From an uncultured Bacteroidales bacterium (GTDB taxonomy: Bacteria; Bacteroidota; Bacteroidia; Bacteroidales; P3): a stretch of DNA of 64,000 nucleotides. The position numbers were made by a program, and so were the translations under genes. The DNA lies in NCBI GenBank assembly GCA_910578275.1, contig CAJTPR010000006.1:70542-134541 (forward strand), written 5' to 3'. Shown here piece after piece: positions 49,873 to 58,839 of this stretch (the first letter of the stretch is position 1; every line of letters begins with the position of its first letter). The notes under the pieces were generated by a model that worked only from the letters and a program-made list of their open reading frames with translations, searched no databases and was not told the DNA's origin.

Positions 49873-50547
49873 ATGCCTACGTTATATGAACGATTGTCGC
49901 AGGACGTGCGTTTCCGGGAAGGAATGAAAGTCTGCATGAACTGCGGCACGTGCACGGCCATTTGCCCGGCCGCCGAGTTTTACGACTATGACCCGCGCAA
50001 GGTGCTGGATCTGGTCCAGCAGAAAAAGGAATCGGAACTGGAAGCCTTGCTCAAAAGCGATGTCATCTGGTTTTGCGGCGAATGCATGTCCTGCCTTACG
50101 CGTTGTCCGCGCAACAACGGTCCGGGCCTGGTCATCATGGCCTTGCGCACGCTTTCCCAACAGACAGGCTTGTTCGTGTATTCCAAGAAGGGCCGCCAGC
50201 AGCTTTTGCTCAAGCGGGGAATAGGCGAGAACATACTGCGTTACGGTTATTGCGTCTACGGGCCGACGATGATGCCCGAGGCGCATCCCGAAGCTGGTCC
50301 GATCTGGGAATGGGAGCATGCGCATCTGCCGGAGGTCTTCGAACGCCTGCACGGCAACTTGGACAAACGCGGTCCGGGCGCGTTGCGCAAGATTCCGGAC
50401 GAGGACCTGGCCGAACTCAAACGTATTTTCGATGTCACGGGAACCTCTGAATTATTCGATAGCATAGAACATTATTCGGCGCAAAAGGCCCGCGAGATGG
50501 GAATGGACATGGAGGATTATGTCCGGAACGTCGAAGAAAGCATGTAG
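49873..50547 (+). CDS. HdrC-like heterodisulfide reductase subunit (4Fe-4S)
   Basis: A 224-residue cytoplasmic iron-sulfur protein with two [4Fe-4S] motifs, CMNCGTCTAICP (C21, C24, C27, C31) and CGECMSCLTRCP (C67, C70, C73, C77), the layout of HdrC. The C-terminal half is helical with no known domain (IWEWEHAHLPEVFERLHGNL). HdrC passes electrons between HdrA and HdrB. First gene of a five-gene operon; the next start is 3 bp away. Confidence 0.85.
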   Translation: MPTLYERLSQDVRFREGMKVCMNCGTCTAICPAAEFYDYDPRKVLDLVQQKKESELEALLKSDVIWFCGECMSCLTRCPRNNGPGLVIMALRTLSQQTGLFVYSKKGRQQLLLKRGIGENILRYGYCVYGPTMMPEAHPEAGPIWEWEHAHLPEVFERLHGNLDKRGPGALRKIPDEDLAELKRIFDVTGTSELFDSIEHYSAQKAREMGMDMEDYVRNVEESM

Positions 50548-50550
50548 ATC

Positions 50551-51621
50551 ATGAAACTAGAAGGTAAAAAATTGATATGGAAGGACTATCAGAAGGAGAT
50601 TCCCGACGACAAGTACTTTTATGTCCGTTCCTGCATCCGCCAGAACATGTTTCCCGCCTCCGAACATTATTTCTTGAAGATCATGCGCGAAGACTTGGGA
50701 AAGGATGTCTTCGAGACGGAGCATCATACCACTTGCGGCGGCATCGGCTACCATTGCGACGTGATCAAGATAGAAACGATCATGTCGATCGTGGCCCGGC
50801 AGTTCGCGCTCATGACGGAGGCAGGCTATAGGAACTATGCCGTTTCGTGCATCACCTCTTTCGGGCTTTATACCGAAATCATCCACACTTGGCATACGTT
50901 TCCTGAAATCCTGGAAAACACGCGCCGGCAGCTCAAACAGGCTACGGGACGCGAGTTCGAGATACCCGAGCACGTGGCCCATGCCAGCGACATCATCTTC
51001 AAGTTGCGGCACGAGATTGCCGCCAAGGCCAAATACAAGCTCGTCGACAAGAAGACGGGGCGCCCCCTGAAAGTCGTGGAACATATAGGTTGCCATTATG
51101 CCAAGATGTTCCCGCACAAGGGGGTGGGCGGTGCCGAATATCCTTACGTGCTGGCCGGCATGATCGAGGCCTGGGGCGGGGAAATCGTGGATTATCCCGA
51201 ACGCAGGCATTGCTGCGGCTTCGGCTTCAGGCAATATTTCGTCAAGGCCAACCGCGGATATTCGCTTTCCAACACGCACAAGAAATTCGAGTCGATGGAA
51301 CCTTTCAAGCCCGACATGATCATCACCAATTGTCCGGGCTGCCCGTATTTCATGGACCGTTGGCAATACGTCATTTCCGAGACCGAAGGCAAGACCTACG
51401 GTGAGAACGGACAGGGCATTCCCGTATTCACCTACGAGGAAGTGGCGGGGCTGGTCATGGGGTACGATCCTTGGGACTTGGGCTTGCAGGTACATCAGAT
51501 AGGGCCTGAACCGGTCTTGGACAAGATGGGAATCCCTTACGATCCGGAAGCGAAATACAAGGGACTGGAAGGGCAGGACCTGGGTAAGCCGGAATTGCCG
51601 AAAAATATCTGTTGTTGTTAA
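50551..51621 (+). CDS. HdrB-like heterodisulfide reductase subunit (CCG domains)
   Basis: A 356-residue protein with cysteine-rich CCG motifs of the HdrB family: a first TTCGGIGYHC block and a second with CHYAKMFP, CCGFGFRQ and NCPGCPYFMD. In methanogens HdrB holds two unusual [4Fe-4S] clusters that cleave a disulfide. The substrate here cannot be CoM-S-S-CoB, since nothing suggests methanogen cofactors. The C-terminus ends with CCC, an unusual tail. Confidence 0.83.
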   Translation: MKLEGKKLIWKDYQKEIPDDKYFYVRSCIRQNMFPASEHYFLKIMREDLGKDVFETEHHTTCGGIGYHCDVIKIETIMSIVARQFALMTEAGYRNYAVSCITSFGLYTEIIHTWHTFPEILENTRRQLKQATGREFEIPEHVAHASDIIFKLRHEIAAKAKYKLVDKKTGRPLKVVEHIGCHYAKMFPHKGVGGAEYPYVLAGMIEAWGGEIVDYPERRHCCGFGFRQYFVKANRGYSLSNTHKKFESMEPFKPDMIITNCPGCPYFMDRWQYVISETEGKTYGENGQGIPVFTYEEVAGLVMGYDPWDLGLQVHQIGPEPVLDKMGIPYDPEAKYKGLEGQDLGKPELPKNICCC

Positions 51622-51633
51622 ACAAGCAAGGCG

Positions 51634-52662
51634 ATGGAAGACGTAATCGCAATCATAGGCGGCGGTCCGGCAGGAATGGAAGCCGCCTTGAGCCTGGCCG
51701 GTCGCGGCCACAAGGTTTATCTGGTGGAGAAGTCGGACGCCTTGGGCGGGCATCTGGCTCGTTGGGATCGCCTGTTTCCCAGGCAAGACCCGGCGCAAGA
51801 CATATTGGATGAACTGAAAGCCAAGGTGGCGGAGGCGGACGACCGCATCGAGGTCGTTTCCGGCGTGCGGCCGCAATCCCTCAAACGGCGCATGCGCGGC
51901 CTGGAACTCATGTTGAGCGACCAGAGGCTCTTGCAGGTGGACGCGGTGCTGGTGACCTGCGGCTTCGAACTGTTCCGCGCCGAACGCAAGGAGGAATACG
52001 GTTACGGCATCTATGAGAATGTCTTGACTTCCGCCGACCTGGAAACCCGTTTCAAGGAAAAGAAAGTATTGTGTTCCGACGGCAAGCCGCCGCGCAAGGT
52101 GGCTTTCGTGCATTGTGTCGGTTCGCGTGACGAGAAGGTGGATCATACGTATTGTTCCAAGGTCTGCTGCGTGACGGCTGTCAAGCAGGCCTGCGAGGTC
52201 AAGGAACTGTATCCGGAGGCGGAGGTTTTCAACCTCTATATGGACTTGCGCATGTTCGACCGCTATTTCGAACAGATGTATCATAAGGCGCAAAGCCACT
52301 ACGGCGTGCATTTCGTGCGCGGACGCCTTTCGGAGGTTTCCGAAACCGTGGAGGGCAAGCTCCAGCTCAAGACCGAAGACACGCTGCTGGGCCGTCCCAT
52401 GAAACTGACCGTGGACATGCTCGTGCTTATGGTCGGCATGCAGGCTTGCCAAGGCACGGAGGAACTGGCGGAAAAACTGGATTTGAAAATCTCCGCCTCC
52501 GACCATTTCCTCGAAACGAAGGACTTGTTCTTGCGCGGCAACCAGGCGCATTCCAAGGGCATTTTCCTGGCCGGGGCCTGCACGGGTCCCAAGTCCTTGC
52601 CCGAAACCTTGCAGGATGCCCGTTCGGCGGCCGAGAGCATTCATCGTTACCTGACCGATTAA
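51634..52662 (+). CDS. HdrA-like FAD protein
   Basis: A 342-residue flavoprotein of the HdrA family without its extra ferredoxin domains. The N-terminal dinucleotide loop is IIGGGPAGMEAALSLAG, the middle has FVHCVGSRDEKVDHTYCSKV with nearby CC typical of the HdrA cluster, and the end has GIFLAGACTGPKSLPETLQD for FAD. In HdrABC complexes HdrA is the electron-bifurcating flavin site. It sits 12 bp after HdrB. Confidence 0.84.
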   Translation: MEDVIAIIGGGPAGMEAALSLAGRGHKVYLVEKSDALGGHLARWDRLFPRQDPAQDILDELKAKVAEADDRIEVVSGVRPQSLKRRMRGLELMLSDQRLLQVDAVLVTCGFELFRAERKEEYGYGIYENVLTSADLETRFKEKKVLCSDGKPPRKVAFVHCVGSRDEKVDHTYCSKVCCVTAVKQACEVKELYPEAEVFNLYMDLRMFDRYFEQMYHKAQSHYGVHFVRGRLSEVSETVEGKLQLKTEDTLLGRPMKLTVDMLVLMVGMQACQGTEELAEKLDLKISASDHFLETKDLFLRGNQAHSKGIFLAGACTGPKSLPETLQDARSAAESIHRYLTD

Positions 52663-52674
52663 AACCTGGATGAA

Positions 52675-53013
52675 ATGAAGGATTTCGGTTTCGGAATAAA
52701 GAAAAGCGGCGTCATCGACTTGGACAAGGCCGATTTTTCGCTGTTCAAGGAGATAGCGGAAGAAGAACCAAGTTTTCTTCATTGTTTTTATTGCGGCACG
52801 TGTACGGCCACTTGCAGTGCCGGAAAATATACGGGCTTCAACCTGCGCCGCTTGCAACTGCTTGTCAAGCGCGGTCAGCTGGAGGAAGTGGCCCGGCGTA
52901 TATCGGAATGCATGCTGTGCGGAAAATGCCAGTGGGCATGCCCCAAAGGGGTCAATACGCGCCATATAGTCACGCTCGTAAACAAGAAACTCCATGCGCG
53001 AAAGATTCATTGA
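52675..53013 (+). CDS. Second HdrC-like 4Fe-4S protein
   Basis: A 112-residue protein with two [4Fe-4S] motifs: CFYCGTCTATCS (C37, C40, C43, C47) and CMLCGKCQWACP (C79, C82, C85, C89). It resembles the minimal HdrC core and may connect HdrA to the membrane subunit. It overlaps the next gene by 20 bp. Confidence 0.82.
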   Translation: MKDFGFGIKKSGVIDLDKADFSLFKEIAEEEPSFLHCFYCGTCTATCSAGKYTGFNLRRLQLLVKRGQLEEVARRISECMLCGKCQWACPKGVNTRHIVTLVNKKLHARKIH

Positions 53014-54901
53014 CGCCTACGACCCGTTCGTGATTCCCTACATGATAGGCTATGTATTCGTCCTGGCCTATCTGGTCGTGGCATTGGTCACCGTGGTCAA
53101 GAACTTGCCCGTGAGCGACCGGAAAAAGATGTTCAGGCATCTTTTCAGTTACAAGATATTCATCACGATCAAGGATATTGTCGCCGACTGCCTGTTGCAT
53201 GTCAAGATCTGGAAAAAGAACCGCCTTCTGGGCTACATGCATTCCAGTATCGCCTTCGGCTGGTTCATGCTCATCGTCGTGGGGCATATCGAAATCTTCT
53301 TCTTTGCGCCTCATCGTATCAACCTGCCGTATTATCCTATCTTTTTCCGGTATTTCATGATGGAAACGGAGACTACCGTGGGCGGGAGCGTTTTCTTTTT
53401 CCTGATGGACTTTTTCTTGCTCGTGGTGCTTTCAGGCATCGCCTTGGCCATGATCAAGCGGATCCGGCGGCGTTTCTTCGGCATGAGGCGCACCACGCGG
53501 CTCAAATGGAACGACCAGTTGGGCATGTATGCGCTCTGGTGCATCTTTCCCTTGCGTTTTTTGGCCGAGAGCTTCACTTCGCACATCAGCGGGGGGGGAT
53601 TCCTTACCAGGGGATTCGGAATGGTTTTCGACTGGTTCAACCAATTCATGAACAATGACGCCTTGATACGTCCCACATGGTGGGCGTATTCGATCGCGCT
53701 CATGGTGTTCTTCCTCACGTTGCCTTGGAGTCGTTTCACGCATATCTTGTCGGAAGCATTGCTCATATATATGCGCAATGCCGGAATACGTGAAACATCC
53801 AAGAACAACGGTTACGCGGGCGTGGAAATCTTCTCCTGTTCGCGTTGCGGACTGTGTCTGGATCCTTGCCAGATGGTTTCGGCGGCCTCGTTGCGGCAGA
53901 TGGCTTCGGTGGAGTTCACGCGCAACACCCGTTTGGGGCAAAAAAAGAAGGCCTTGGATGCCGCTTCCTATTGTCTCATGTGCAATCGCTGCGTGCAGGC
54001 TTGCCCGGTAGGGGTCAATTCCGTGCAATTGAAGTTGAACCTCAAAGGCTCGGAGCTAAAATATGCCTATCCGCACCGCTATGACTATGTGGAGGCGGCT
54101 GACGCGTCTTCGGCGAACGCTTCGGTATGGACTTCCATCCTGCAAGAAGGAGAAAGGACCGCACCGGTTTCTTCGGAGAGCGAGGAAAAGCCCGAAGTGG
54201 TCTATTTCGCCGGTTGCATGAGCCATCTTACGCCCAGGATAGAACAGTCGATGGAACGGATTTTCGAGGCGGCGGGCGTACGTTACACGTTCCTTGACAA
54301 GGACGGAGGCATTTGTTGCGGCCGACCGTCGATGTTGTCGGGCGACCGTGCGGGCAGCGAACAGCTGGTGGCCAAGAACACCGAGGCCGTTCTCGCCACG
54401 GGGGCGAAGAACCTGGTATGTTCCTGCCCCATCTGTTACAAGATATTCAAGGATACCTACAAGTTGGAAGGTGTCCGGGTGCTGCACCATACCGAATATT
54501 TGTTGCAGTTGCTCGAATCGGGGCGGATAACGGTACGCAAGAGTTCTTTGCGCGGCGTTTACCATGACCCCTGCGAACTGGGGCGTCATTCGGGCATCTA
54601 CCAACAGCCGCGCGATGTATTGTATCGTTTGCTGAACCTGCATGCCACGCCCTACGAGGAAAAGGATGCCTTGTGCTGCGGCCACGGTATTGCTTCCGAC
54701 ATGCCCTACAAGAAACGTCGCATGATAGCCAAGGATGCCTTGCAAAAGATGACTGGGCGGCCTACGGATGTCCTTGTCACGGCCTGTCCCTCTTGCAAGC
54801 GCGCCTTTGCCGAGATAGGCTCCACCCGGATCAAGGATATTGCCGAGATTGTCTGCGAACAACTGGTCGATCCCCTCCGGACGGAACGGAATGGAAGATA
54901 A
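52994..54901 (+). CDS. Membrane-bound HdrE/HdrD-like fusion protein
   Basis: A 635-residue protein in three parts. The N-terminal 250 residues have about five helices with His residues, like the cytochrome b membrane subunit of HdrE, DsrM or NarI. Next comes a double ferredoxin (CSRCGLCLDPC at 282-292; CLMCNRCVQACP at about 325-340). The C-terminal part has two CCG domains (YFAGCMSHL, GICCGRP, CSCPICYK; YHDPCELGRH, ALCCGHG, ACPSCKRAF), like HdrD. Predicted to exchange electrons between a quinone pool and the disulfide site. In fused form it covers both subunits of the HdrDE enzyme. Confidence 0.83.
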   Translation: MRERFIDAYDPFVIPYMIGYVFVLAYLVVALVTVVKNLPVSDRKKMFRHLFSYKIFITIKDIVADCLLHVKIWKKNRLLGYMHSSIAFGWFMLIVVGHIEIFFFAPHRINLPYYPIFFRYFMMETETTVGGSVFFFLMDFFLLVVLSGIALAMIKRIRRRFFGMRRTTRLKWNDQLGMYALWCIFPLRFLAESFTSHISGGGFLTRGFGMVFDWFNQFMNNDALIRPTWWAYSIALMVFFLTLPWSRFTHILSEALLIYMRNAGIRETSKNNGYAGVEIFSCSRCGLCLDPCQMVSAASLRQMASVEFTRNTRLGQKKKALDAASYCLMCNRCVQACPVGVNSVQLKLNLKGSELKYAYPHRYDYVEAADASSANASVWTSILQEGERTAPVSSESEEKPEVVYFAGCMSHLTPRIEQSMERIFEAAGVRYTFLDKDGGICCGRPSMLSGDRAGSEQLVAKNTEAVLATGAKNLVCSCPICYKIFKDTYKLEGVRVLHHTEYLLQLLESGRITVRKSSLRGVYHDPCELGRHSGIYQQPRDVLYRLLNLHATPYEEKDALCCGHGIASDMPYKKRRMIAKDALQKMTGRPTDVLVTACPSCKRAFAEIGSTRIKDIAEIVCEQLVDPLRTERNGR

Positions 54902-54959
54902 TGTTTGCCTTCATGGCTTTGCGGGGCATGGCCGTTGCCCGACGGATAATGCCGGATCT

Positions 54960-55922
54960 TCAACGCGCGGCCAGTCTTCCTTGCCAGGTATCGCGTTCTT
55001 CCAGTCGCTTTTCTATCAATTGAAGGATACGGTCGCTGCGCAGGTTTCCGAAAACAGGCCCGGCCTGGAACCGGGGAGGGGCTTCGCCCGCGAAGCGTTC
55101 CATCCGTATGGACGGCGAGAGCCTTTCCAGAAAATCCGTCACGAAATCCACATACGATTCCGCTGAAAAAAAAGAGAATTTCTGCGGGTGGGCGGCGTAT
55201 TCCTTTTCGAGGGGCGTGTTCCTGATGATTTGTAATTGGTGCAATTTGAGCGTGTCGATGCGCAATTCAGAAAGTATTTCCGCCTGCTTCAGGTCTTCTT
55301 CGCGACTTTGGGACGGCAAGCCGAGAATCAGGTGCGTGCCGGTGAATATGCCGCGTCGGGCGGCTTGCTCGAACGCTTTTCTGGCCGTGGAAAAATCATG
55401 CCCCCGGTTCATCCATGCAAGGCTCTTGTCGAAACAACTTTCAATGCCCATTTCCAGATGGACATGCGTGGTTTGCGACAATTCGGCCAGATAATCGAGA
55501 ATCTCCTCGTCCACGCAGTCGGGACGTGTTCCGATGGCCAAGCCTTCCACCTCCGGCATGGAGAGGGCTTCCCGGTAAAGGGCCTTCAATACGGAAAGCG
55601 GGGCGTAGGTATTCGAATAAGCTTGGAAATAAGCCAGATATTTGGGTGCGTGCCGGTAACGCCAGGCATGAAAGGCCATGCCTTCCTGCAATTGTCGACG
55701 GATACTGCCGTTTTTTTGACAATAGGAGGGATTGAAGGCCTCGTTGTTGCAGAATACGCAACCGCCGGTTCCTTTCGATCCGTCGCGGTTGGGACAGGAG
55801 AAACCGGCGTTCACCGAAAGTTTCTGCAAGCGGAAGCCGTATCGGGACTTCAGATAGTCGCTGTAAGCGTTGAACCGCCGGGTATTGCCCCAAGCGAAAG
55901 GTTTTTCCTGCGTGTCGGGCAT
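54960..55922 (-). CDS. TIGR01212-family radical SAM protein (YhcC-like)
   Basis: A 320-residue radical SAM protein. Cysteines in SCPNRDGSKGTGGCVFC give the CxxxxxxxxxxCxxC pattern typical of this group rather than CxxxCxxC. Other conserved blocks are EGLAIGTRPDCVDEEILDYL, VHLEMGIES and HLILGLPSQSREED. The function is unresolved. It lies 6 bp after the stop of the porin. Confidence 0.85.
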   Translation of the reverse strand: MPDTQEKPFAWGNTRRFNAYSDYLKSRYGFRLQKLSVNAGFSCPNRDGSKGTGGCVFCNNEAFNPSYCQKNGSIRRQLQEGMAFHAWRYRHAPKYLAYFQAYSNTYAPLSVLKALYREALSMPEVEGLAIGTRPDCVDEEILDYLAELSQTTHVHLEMGIESCFDKSLAWMNRGHDFSTARKAFEQAARRGIFTGTHLILGLPSQSREEDLKQAEILSELRIDTLKLHQLQIIRNTPLEKEYAAHPQKFSFFSAESYVDFVTDFLERLSPSIRMERFAGEAPPRFQAGPVFGNLRSDRILQLIEKRLEERDTWQGRLAAR

Positions 55923-55928
55923 GAAAGG

Positions 55929-57287
55929 CTACCGGTCTTTTTTGGGATGGTTGGCGGAGTTGAATATGATAGGCTTGTAAGCTATCATGACGTATCCGAA
56001 ATGGGGAAACTTCGATTCACCCGGCTCGATGCCGCTGAGGGTTTCCAGCGTCCGGGTGCGCGAATGGATCGCGTAGCCGAAATCCAAGGTCAGGTCGGGG
56101 CGTATCTTGTATTTGTAGGTCAATGCCATTTCAAGGCCCAGATCGTTCGAAAGGCCGGGCTCGGGCGTGTCGGCCGTCCAGAAATAGCGTGCGTTGAGCG
56201 AAAGGGTATGGTCTTTTGCAGGAAAGCAGGTAAACGTGAGGTAAGGTTGGTGGTAGCCTGCCCCGAGCGTAAGGTCGTCCCTTCCCGAACAGTTGAACAA
56301 GTCCATAATGCCCAGGAAAGAATGGCTGCTGCCCATGAAGCGGTCGAAGGCGTGGTCGGTGGCGTTCACGGGCAAATCCTCTTCGGGATGCTTGTTGCCT
56401 GAAACATATTCGTAGGCTGCCTTTATCTCGAAGAGGGGGTGAACCTTGCAGGTGACGATGGCCGAGGCCATGCCCGCCAATACGTTACGTCCGTAACTGT
56501 CCTTTCCGAATTGCCCGTAGGCGTAAACCAGGGCCGATACCTTGCGTCGCGGGCAAATGTCCAGATAAGTGCCCAATGCCGAGCGGGCGAAGATGCGGGA
56601 GGGATCCACCTTGGTCTCGGTCGCGCTCTGGCTGCTGTCGGTGAATGCCTCGAAATGCTTTTCCTGGAAATCGGTCACCGAAAGCAGGCTCCAGCGGAAA
56701 TCGGGCGCGAACGTGCGGGAAGCGTAGGCGACCAGCAGGTATTTGTAGTAATTGTCTGTCCCGTAGGGGTTCAGGATGCGGCTTTCGCTGTTGTTCGATA
56801 CCGAACCCGACAGTTCGGCCTGGGTGTTCCCGTCAAGCGATTGGTAACGCAATTTCAAGGCATCGTGTGGATTGCCGCATTCGTCCCAGCCGGAATAGGC
56901 CATGTAGCGGCCGTTTTCATATACCAACGGCATTCGTCCCAATTTGATTTCGAACCGTTGCGCGAACCGGGCATGGAACCATGCCTGGGCGATGCCGAAT
57001 CCGTATGAACGGCCTCCCTCGGCCTCTCCCCAGACCCGGCCGTCTTCCAATTGCACGAAAAAGCCGATGTCCTTGTTCTCGTATTCGAATCCGAGGCGGG
57101 TGCGTTGTCCCACCCAGAAAACGCCGCGCTCCCGCGGACCGAGCACTTTCTCGTAACCGTGCGAGTAAAAGCCTCTTTCGCGGATTTCACCCGAAAGAAC
57201 AAATTGCCCCTGTGCCGTCAGGGCGCAGGGGCAAAGGAACGGACCTATGCAGAGACATAGGCTTAAAAGTCTGTAAAATCCTTGCAT
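55929..57287 (-). CDS. Outer membrane beta-barrel protein, alginate-export-like
   Basis: A 452-residue protein with a signal peptide (ending CALTAQ). The rest is alternating-residue beta strands with aromatic girdles (TRLGFEYENKDIGFFVQLED; RFEIKLGRMPLVYENGRYMA; HTLSLNARYFWTADTPEPGL). It resembles the alginate export porin family. The cargo is unknown. It starts 18 bp after the FKBP lipoprotein gene and may be in the same transcript. Confidence 0.75.
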   Translation of the reverse strand: MQGFYRLLSLCLCIGPFLCPCALTAQGQFVLSGEIRERGFYSHGYEKVLGPRERGVFWVGQRTRLGFEYENKDIGFFVQLEDGRVWGEAEGGRSYGFGIAQAWFHARFAQRFEIKLGRMPLVYENGRYMAYSGWDECGNPHDALKLRYQSLDGNTQAELSGSVSNNSESRILNPYGTDNYYKYLLVAYASRTFAPDFRWSLLSVTDFQEKHFEAFTDSSQSATETKVDPSRIFARSALGTYLDICPRRKVSALVYAYGQFGKDSYGRNVLAGMASAIVTCKVHPLFEIKAAYEYVSGNKHPEEDLPVNATDHAFDRFMGSSHSFLGIMDLFNCSGRDDLTLGAGYHQPYLTFTCFPAKDHTLSLNARYFWTADTPEPGLSNDLGLEMALTYKYKIRPDLTLDFGYAIHSRTRTLETLSGIEPGESKFPHFGYVMIAYKPIIFNSANHPKKDR

Positions 57288-57305
57288 GGTCGTCGATGGA
57301 AGCTA

Positions 57306-58181
57306 TTATCGGTTTATGTCGACCATCTCCACGTCGAACACCAAGGTGGAGTAGGCGGGAATGTCTTCGCTCACGGCACGGTTGCCGTAGCCCAGTTCGA
57401 ACGGGATGATCAACGTGGCCTTGCTGCCTTCGGGCATCATCGTCAGGGCTTCATCGAAACCTCTGATCATTTGGCCCACGCCGGCGGTCACTTCCATCGG
57501 TTCGTAGGGACGTTGCGGCATGTACATGTCGTTTTCCATCGCGATTTCCTTGATGTTGGTGTCGAACAACTTGCCGTCCAGGCGTTTCCCTACATAGTTC
57601 ACCTTCACCTGCTGGCCGGTCGTGGCGGTCTTGCCGCTGCCTTTCCTGGTCATGATGAAATAGAGGCCGCTTTCGGTCGGTTCGGCTTTCAGGTCGTTGT
57701 CTTTCAGGTATTTTTCGATGGCTTGCTTTTCGATTTCCTTGGCTTCGGCGGCCTTGACCATGTTTTCCTGCTGGAGTTCTTCTTCGGAGTAGAACTTGTC
57801 CGCCTTGATCGAATAGATCACATGGTCCTTGAACATGTCGGGTACGCCGCCCATGTACTTGGCCATCGAATCCACGGGAATGTAGAATACCGCGCTGTCG
57901 CCTTCGTGCATCATCAACAGACCTTCATTGAGGTCGCCGGGGAATATCGATTCCATGATTTGCAGGATCGTTTCGGATTCTTCCACGGAAAAGATCACCG
58001 AATCCTGGGACGAAAGGGCCATCTTTCCTTTTATGATGTCGCCCATCCGGGCTTCCCGTCCGTTTCCTTTTTTCAGGATTTCGTACTTGAGCCCGTTTTC
58101 GGTTTTCCGTTGCGATCCGCAGGCGCTCAATGCCAGTACGGAAAGAGCCAGCCCAAACGCTAAGAGAATGTTCTTTTTCAT
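57306..58181 (-). CDS. FKBP-type peptidyl-prolyl isomerase lipoprotein
   Basis: A 291-residue lipoprotein with lipobox ALSACG near residue 20. The N-terminal half is helical with a disordered part (FYSEEELQQENMVKAAEAKE), and the C-terminal 110 residues are an FKBP domain (GQQVKVNYVGKRLDGKLFDT; VGQMIRGFDEALTMMPEGSK; FELGYGNRAVSEDIPAYSTL). Assists folding in the periplasm or at the surface. The start at 58181 avoids an upstream stretch rich in AT signals. Confidence 0.86.
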   Translation of the reverse strand: MKKNILLAFGLALSVLALSACGSQRKTENGLKYEILKKGNGREARMGDIIKGKMALSSQDSVIFSVEESETILQIMESIFPGDLNEGLLMMHEGDSAVFYIPVDSMAKYMGGVPDMFKDHVIYSIKADKFYSEEELQQENMVKAAEAKEIEKQAIEKYLKDNDLKAEPTESGLYFIMTRKGSGKTATTGQQVKVNYVGKRLDGKLFDTNIKEIAMENDMYMPQRPYEPMEVTAGVGQMIRGFDEALTMMPEGSKATLIIPFELGYGNRAVSEDIPAYSTLVFDVEMVDINR

Positions 58182-58257
58182 TTTATTGCGAATTAAGTTA
58201 TATGCCTCCATGAAAGGTAGCAATTGGCAAAGGTCGTCAATTTTATTCAATTTTCCG

Positions 58258-58839
58258 TCATTGCCGCGGGCGGATCAGGACTTCTTCGACGCAGATGTCG
58301 TAGAGCAACGTGGCCATGGGCGGGATATTCTCTCCGTCGCCCGAAAAGCCGAACCCCAGACGGGAGGGCAGGATGAGCCGCGCGCAGTCGCCTTTTCTCA
58401 TCATCAGGACGGCTTCCGTCAGGCCCGGTTCGGTTTCCGACTTGCCCACGATGAACGTCTTGAGCCCGTTGTTCGCCGAAGATGCGATTTCCTTGCCGTT
58501 GAGCAGCCTCAGCGTATAGCTCAATTTCACCGCGTCGCCTCGTTCCACCGCCGGGGCATGGCTGGCGTCGTTTCGTTCCATGTCGTAGTACAGTCCGCTG
58601 CCGCTGCGTCGCATTTGCCGTCCGCTGCGTCGCAAGAACGCCTCGATGGATTCCAGTTCCTGTTTCACGGCTATTTCCTGGGCGGAAATCATGTCTTCCT
58701 TGTCCGAGGCGGACGAAGCGGCCGGGGGTACGGAAACCACCGTGCGCTTGCAGGCGCAGGCAAGCATGGACATGGCCAGGAGCGTGACGAGCAGCCCGCT
58801 TTTTCCGGTCGTATGACGTCGGGAATCCGTTTTCATCAT
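58258..58839 (-). CDS. GldI-like FKBP-family lipoprotein
   Basis: A 193-residue lipoprotein (lipobox MSMLACA) with a shortened FKBP domain: AVERGDAVKLSYTLRLLNGK, TEPGLTEAVLMMRKGDCARL and RLGFGFSGDGENIPPMATLL. The hallmark active-site residues of FKBP are only partly kept, so it may be a chaperone more than an isomerase. The order DHH phosphoesterase-GldI-FKBP is typical of Bacteroidota, where GldI is linked to gliding/T9SS. It starts directly after the DHH gene stop. Confidence 0.75.
   Translation of the reverse strand: MMKTDSRRHTTGKSGLLVTLLAMSMLACACKRTVVSVPPAASSASDKEDMISAQEIAVKQELESIEAFLRRSGRQMRRSGSGLYYDMERNDASHAPAVERGDAVKLSYTLRLLNGKEIASSANNGLKTFIVGKSETEPGLTEAVLMMRKGDCARLILPSRLGFGFSGDGENIPPMATLLYDICVEEVLIRPRQ

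Noticed and set aside
50557..53010. An 817-codon minus-strand frame opposite the hdr genes
   Set aside because: Antisense shadow; its His/Leu/Phe-rich composition is the complement of the real coding frame.
49873..54901. Methanogenesis or sulfate-respiration locus
   Set aside because: Only Hdr-type electron-transfer genes occur; there are no mcr, mtr, apr, sat or dsrAB genes around, and the rest of the window is bacteroidotal.
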